Of a stretch of 8,007 nucleotides of DNA, positions 5,406 to 8,007 are shown piece after piece. The position numbers were made by a program, and so were the translations under genes. The notes under the pieces were generated by a model. The model ran no database searches. It saw only the letters and a program-made list of their open reading frames with translations, and was not told where the DNA came from. Numbering within the stretch: position 1 is the stretch's first letter; each line of letters opens with the position of its first letter. This stretch comes from Zoogloeaceae bacterium (GTDB lineage Bacteria; Pseudomonadota; Gammaproteobacteria; Burkholderiales; Rhodocyclaceae), in assembly GCA_031267345.1 (NCBI GenBank), contig JAIRZG010000073.1, forward strand, positions 1 to 8,007, given 5' to 3'.

Positions 5406-7226
5406 ATGTCCCAAGACGCACCACAAGACCCCGGCAACGGCGACAATCCTCTGTTTCAACAACTTTTTCAGGCAGGCCAGGCCATGGCGCAAGGATTTGC
5501 CGCCTTCCTTCAGCAGCAGGGCGAGCAATTTCCGCAGATGCCCCAGGCGCCGCAAATACCCCAGGCGCCGCAATTTCCCCAAATCCCCGATCTCGCCCAG
5601 ATTTTTCCGCCTTCCATGCAGTACCCCAAGGAAGTCGCGGCGGAATTGGGCGCCCTGCGTGAAGAATTGACCGCCAAACAGGCCAAACTCTGGGAGTCCA
5701 TGCTGGCGAAAAGCATGGGCAAGGAGACGGATTTCCAGGTCGCGCCGGAAGCGGGCGACCGACGTTTTTCCTCGGCGGAATGGTCTTCCAACCTGATGTT
5801 CGACTTTATCCGGCAAAGCTATCTGCTCAATTCAAAGTATGTGATGGATGCCGTGGAAAAGTTGCCGGTGGAAGATGAGCGCGCCAAGGAAAAGCTGCGT
5901 TTTTCCGCCCGCCAGTATGTCGATGCGTTGTCGCCCGCCAATTTTGCCGCCACCAATCCCGAATTCGTGCGCACGGCGCTGGATACGCAAGGCAAGAGCA
6001 TCACCGATGGCATCAACAACATGTTCGCCGACCTGACCAGAGGCCGCATCACCATGAGCGATGAATCGGTATTCGAGGTGGGTAAAAATCTCGCCATTAC
6101 CGAAGGTCAGGTGATTTTTGAAAATGAACTGATCCAGTTGATCCAGTACGCGCCGCTTACGGCAAAGGTCGCCAAACGCCCGCTGCTGATTGTGCCGCCC
6201 TGTATCAACAAGTATTACATCCTTGATTTGCAGCCGGAAAATTCCTGGGTGCGCTATGTGCTGGAACAGGGACATACGGTGTTTCTCGTTTCCTGGAAAA
6301 ATCCGGGCAAGGAACACGGTCATCTGGGCTGGAACGATTTTCTCGAACAAGGCCCCTTGACCGCGATTCGCGTGGTGCAGAATGTCACCCGGCATAAACA
6401 ACTGGACGCGCTCGGCTTTTGCGTTGGCGGAACCATGCTGGCTTCGGCGCTGGCGGTGCTCGCTGGACGCGGCGAAAAACCGGCGGCGACCCTCTCCCTG
6501 CTCACCACCATGCTGGATTTTTCCGATACCGGCGACATCAAGCTGTTCATCGACGAACAGTTTCTCGCCGCCAAGGAAACCACCATCGGCAAAGGCGGGT
6601 TGCTGGGGGCGATGGAACTGCAAAACACCTTCAACATGCTGCGTCCCAACGACCTGATCTGGAATTATGTCACCAGCAATTACCTGAAAGGCCAGACGCC
6701 CGCGCCTTTCGACATCCTTTACTGGAACGCCGATTCCACCAATCTGCCCGGCCCCTTTGCCTGCTGGTACATGCGGAACATGTATTTCAACAACTACCTG
6801 CGTATTCCCGGCAAGCTGGAAATGTGCGGCATTCGGGTCGATCTGGGCAAACTGGACATGCCCGTCTATCTTCTGGCGTCGCGCGAAGACCACATTGTGC
6901 CCTGGCACACCGCCTACCAAAGCACCCGCCTGCTTGGCGGGGAAAAACGATTTGTGCTGGGCGCGTCCGGCCATATCGCGGGCGTTATCAATCCCGCCGT
7001 CAAAAACAAGCGCAGCTACTGGACGAACGCCAACCTCAAGGCCGACGCCAAGGAATGGCTGGATACCGCCGAGGAACACAAGGGAAGCTGGTGGAGCGAC
7101 TGGGCGGCGTGGATTGCCGCGCACAACAGCGAAGGCGAAAAGGCCGCGCCCAAAACCTTCGGCAACGCGGACTACAAACCCATCGAACCCGCGCCCGGTC
7201 GCTATGTGAAGGAAAGGGTGGTCTGA
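5406..7226 (+). CDS. phaC: Class I poly(3-hydroxyalkanoate) synthase
   Basis: PhaC polymerises (R)-3-hydroxyacyl-CoA into polyhydroxyalkanoate at the surface of storage granules. The 606-residue length suits class I enzymes, which work without a PhaE or PhaR partner subunit. The lipase-like box is GFCVGG with nucleophile Cys339. The remaining catalytic residues are Asp495 in LLASREDHIVPW and His523 in GASGHIAGVINP, matching C. necator C319, D480 and H508. Other family blocks include PPCINKYYILDLQPENSWVRYVLEQGHTVFLVSWKNP (about 263-299) and the PGRYVK end. The first 70 residues are low in complexity: glutamine-rich, then a PQ-x repeat (43-61), followed by a charged helix (KEVAAELGALREELTAKQAKLWE). 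The start at 5406 follows a strong AGGAG. No phaA, phaB or phasin gene is beside it; it follows lipid A genes and converges on an autotransporter gene, so it probably has its own promoter. Confidence 0.97.
   Translation: MSQDAPQDPGNGDNPLFQQLFQAGQAMAQGFAAFLQQQGEQFPQMPQAPQIPQAPQFPQIPDLAQIFPPSMQYPKEVAAELGALREELTAKQAKLWESMLAKSMGKETDFQVAPEAGDRRFSSAEWSSNLMFDFIRQSYLLNSKYVMDAVEKLPVEDERAKEKLRFSARQYVDALSPANFAATNPEFVRTALDTQGKSITDGINNMFADLTRGRITMSDESVFEVGKNLAITEGQVIFENELIQLIQYAPLTAKVAKRPLLIVPPCINKYYILDLQPENSWVRYVLEQGHTVFLVSWKNPGKEHGHLGWNDFLEQGPLTAIRVVQNVTRHKQLDALGFCVGGTMLASALAVLAGRGEKPAATLSLLTTMLDFSDTGDIKLFIDEQFLAAKETTIGKGGLLGAMELQNTFNMLRPNDLIWNYVTSNYLKGQTPAPFDILYWNADSTNLPGPFACWYMRNMYFNNYLRIPGKLEMCGIRVDLGKLDMPVYLLASREDHIVPWHTAYQSTRLLGGEKRFVLGASGHIAGVINPAVKNKRSYWTNANLKADAKEWLDTAEEHKGSWWSDWAAWIAAHNSEGEKAAPKTFGNADYKPIEPAPGRYVKERVV
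5541..5576 (+). repeat. Two tandem 18-base units encoding PQAPQI/PQAPQF in phaC
   Basis: CCCCAGGCGCCGCAAATA (5541-5558) is followed directly by CCCCAGGCGCCGCAATTT (5559-5576); the two differ only in their last three bases (ATA versus TTT). They sit within a longer proline/glutamine run (residues 43-61, PQ-x-PQ-x) in the variable N-terminal region of the synthase. Such in-frame units can expand or contract by slippage. Confidence 0.8.
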
Positions 7227-7400
7227 AAGTCCTTGCGGACAGCGATGCGCGCCGCGAAGCGGGTGGCATTTCGGGTTGAGCCATGATTCCGCCGCGTCGT
7301 TGCGCGGAAAGGATGGAAAAGGGCGCGCGGGCATCAGGTTCCGCGCGTCCGACGTTCATTTCCGGCGCGAAGCGTCGCTGATCAGCCCTCTCGCGGGAGA

Positions 7401-7500
7401 GCGTAATCCGCCGGTCGTGAGCCTGGCGCGAAGCGCCCCAATGGAAGCCCTCCATTCATGCGCCGCTTCGCGGCGAAAGGCTTTGATCGGCGGATTACGC
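7401..7500. repeat. Cloverleaf-like repeat element: outer inverted repeat enclosing three hairpins
   Basis: GCGTAATCCGCCG (7401-7413) is the exact reverse complement of CGGCGGATTACGC (7488-7500). Pairing continues for three more positions if a G-T wobble is allowed (7414-7416 with 7485-7487). Inside are three separate hairpins: GGCGC-GAA-GCGCC (7425-7437), ATGGA-AGCCC-TCCAT (7441-7455) and CGCCGC-TTC-GCGGCG (7461-7475). All four stems can form at once, giving a four-way junction. The right arm could instead pair its GGCGGAT (7489-7495) with ATCCGCC at 7514-7520. From memory, GGCGGATTACG/AATCCGCC palindromes resemble REP-like extragenic repeats of many proteobacteria; I cannot confirm copy number here. 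Confidence 0.6.
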
Positions 7501-7543
7501 GGCTTCGCCACTCATCCGCCCTACGCCCCATCCCTCCCCAAAC

Positions 7544-7582
7544 CCTTCGCGCCCTCTCCCGCAAGGGGAGAGGGCGCGAAGG
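7544..7582. repeat. Perfect 17-bp-stem hairpin with GCAAG loop
   Basis: Bases 7544-7560 (CCTTCGCGCCCTCTCCC) are exactly complementary to 7566-7582, separated by the 5-base loop GCAAG at 7561-7565. The CCCTCTCCCGCAAGGGGAGAGGG core is, from memory, a common intergenic palindrome type in proteobacteria. It ends 32 bases from the autotransporter stop codon and could protect or terminate transcripts from either side. There is no T-run on either strand, so Rho-independent termination is not shown. Confidence 0.7.
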
Positions 7583-7614
7583 CTACGCCTCACTCGCCCG
7601 CATTATTGTCGGCT

Positions 7615-8007
7615 TCAAAAAGCGTAATTCACTCGGAAGCTTCCGGTAGCGCCTTCGCGTTTGCCGGTATAGCCTTGCAGGCCGAAGTCCAGCGTCAGCG
7701 GCTGGTTGGGCGCGGGAGTTAGGGTGAGGCCGACTTCCAGCATTCCGGTGTCGCCTTTCAGTTTTGGCGCGTCGATGGGGTCGTCGTAGTAGCGGGCTTT
7801 CGCCTTGCCGTCGAACTCGTGTTCCCAGGCCGCGCCGAGCCAGGCGATGGCGTTTTTGTTCACGGCGTACTCCCATTTCGCCCCCAGACGGGTGCGGTGG
7901 GAATTCACGGATTCAAACTTCACCGGGTCGCCATTGGCGAGCGTCACCTTGTCGCCGTCCTGACGGCTCCACAGGTATTGGCCGTAGAATTTCAACGCGG
8001 AAACGTC
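7615..8007 (-). CDS. Autotransporter outer-membrane beta-barrel, C-terminal part (partial, 5' end outside window)
   Basis: The minus-strand frame is open from the window edge and encodes 130 residues ending in FRVNYAF and TGA (complement of 7615-7617). Type V autotransporters insert this C-terminal 12-stranded barrel in the outer membrane to display or secrete the upstream passenger domain. Evidence includes alternating hydrophobic/polar beta-strands, the segments LKFYGQYLWSRQDGD, RLGAKWEYAVNKNAIAWLGAAWEHEFDG and LKGDTGMLEVGLTL, DFGLQGYTGKREGATGSFRVN, and the terminal aromatic residue recognised by the BAM complex. The barrel normally covers about 250-300 residues, so roughly half is visible and the passenger is unseen. 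The likely start is far outside the window; the TTG at 7995 is internal. The gene converges on phaC. Confidence 0.9.
   Translation of the reverse strand, partial: DVSALKFYGQYLWSRQDGDKVTLANGDPVKFESVNSHRTRLGAKWEYAVNKNAIAWLGAAWEHEFDGKAKARYYDDPIDAPKLKGDTGMLEVGLTLTPAPNQPLTLDFGLQGYTGKREGATGSFRVNYAF

Larger units (their letters stand above)
7227..7614. other. Non-coding convergent intergenic region rich in inverted repeats
   Basis: These 388 bases separate the stop of phaC from the stop of the minus-strand autotransporter gene. I find no frame with a credible product: open frames here read arginine/proline/serine-rich text typical of G+C-rich non-coding DNA, and none has a Shine-Dalgarno worth noting. 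The region holds a four-way-junction-like inverted repeat, a 17-bp-stem hairpin, five copies of GCGAAGC in either orientation, and short CCCTCTC/GAGAG palindromes. No hairpin is followed by a T-run on either strand, so no canonical intrinsic terminator is identified. Confidence 0.75.

Noticed and set aside
7229..7240. Small GTCC-TTGC-GGAC hairpin just after phaC as a terminator
   Set aside because: The stem has only four base pairs and no T-run follows it.
5832..7334. Long minus-strand frame opposite phaC
   Set aside because: Antisense to a complete PHA synthase; residue composition looks like reverse reading of a G+C-rich gene.
7276..7722. 148-codon plus-strand frame between phaC and the autotransporter gene
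   Set aside because: It runs through the inverted repeats and into the antisense of the autotransporter barrel, with no ribosome site and no recognisable domain.

Overview
This window looks like chromosomal DNA from a Gram-negative bacterium, most likely a betaproteobacterium (Rhodocyclales/Burkholderiales-like). The sequence is G+C-rich. It carries lipid A genes (lpxH, msbA), a class I polyhydroxyalkanoate synthase, periplasmic enzymes and an outer-membrane autotransporter barrel. The ppi-lpxH adjacency is also found in enterobacteria. The taxonomic call is inference from gene content and style, not from a marker gene.

Layout, left to right. (1) 2-175 is the tail of a protein whose C-terminal domain resembles that of the next gene. 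It is stop/start coupled (TGATG) to an L,D-transpeptidase-like envelope protein (175-1434). (2) Two tandem cyclophilin peptidyl-prolyl isomerases follow. The first has a signal peptide (1461-2030) and the second does not (2040-2543); their DNA is nearly identical in places. (3) 2544-2631 is a short spacer with a 9-bp inverted repeat. It leads into an unrecognised 41-codon open frame (2632-2757) with a good Shine-Dalgarno sequence, whose stop overlaps the lpxH start (ATGA). (4) lpxH (2754-3515) overlaps msbA (3497-5338) by 19 bases, forming a lipid A synthesis and export pair. (5) phaC (5406-7226) has its own strong ribosome binding site and a candidate promoter at the end of msbA. (6) 7227-7614 is a non-coding convergent intergenic region packed with inverted repeats: an apparent four-way-junction element, a perfect 17-bp-stem hairpin, and five copies of the mini-hairpin motif GCGAAGC. 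(7) The minus strand from 8007 to 7615 encodes the C-terminal end of an autotransporter beta-barrel that runs off the window.

All + strand genes from 2 to 5338 are closely spaced or overlapping and could be co-transcribed as an envelope-biogenesis cluster: peptidoglycan cross-linking or a related activity, protein folding on both sides of the inner membrane, then lipid A. phaC serves carbon storage and is probably expressed at least partly on its own. I see no complete new defence or mobile system. The least explained items are the coupled small ORF before lpxH and the structured repeat region after phaC.
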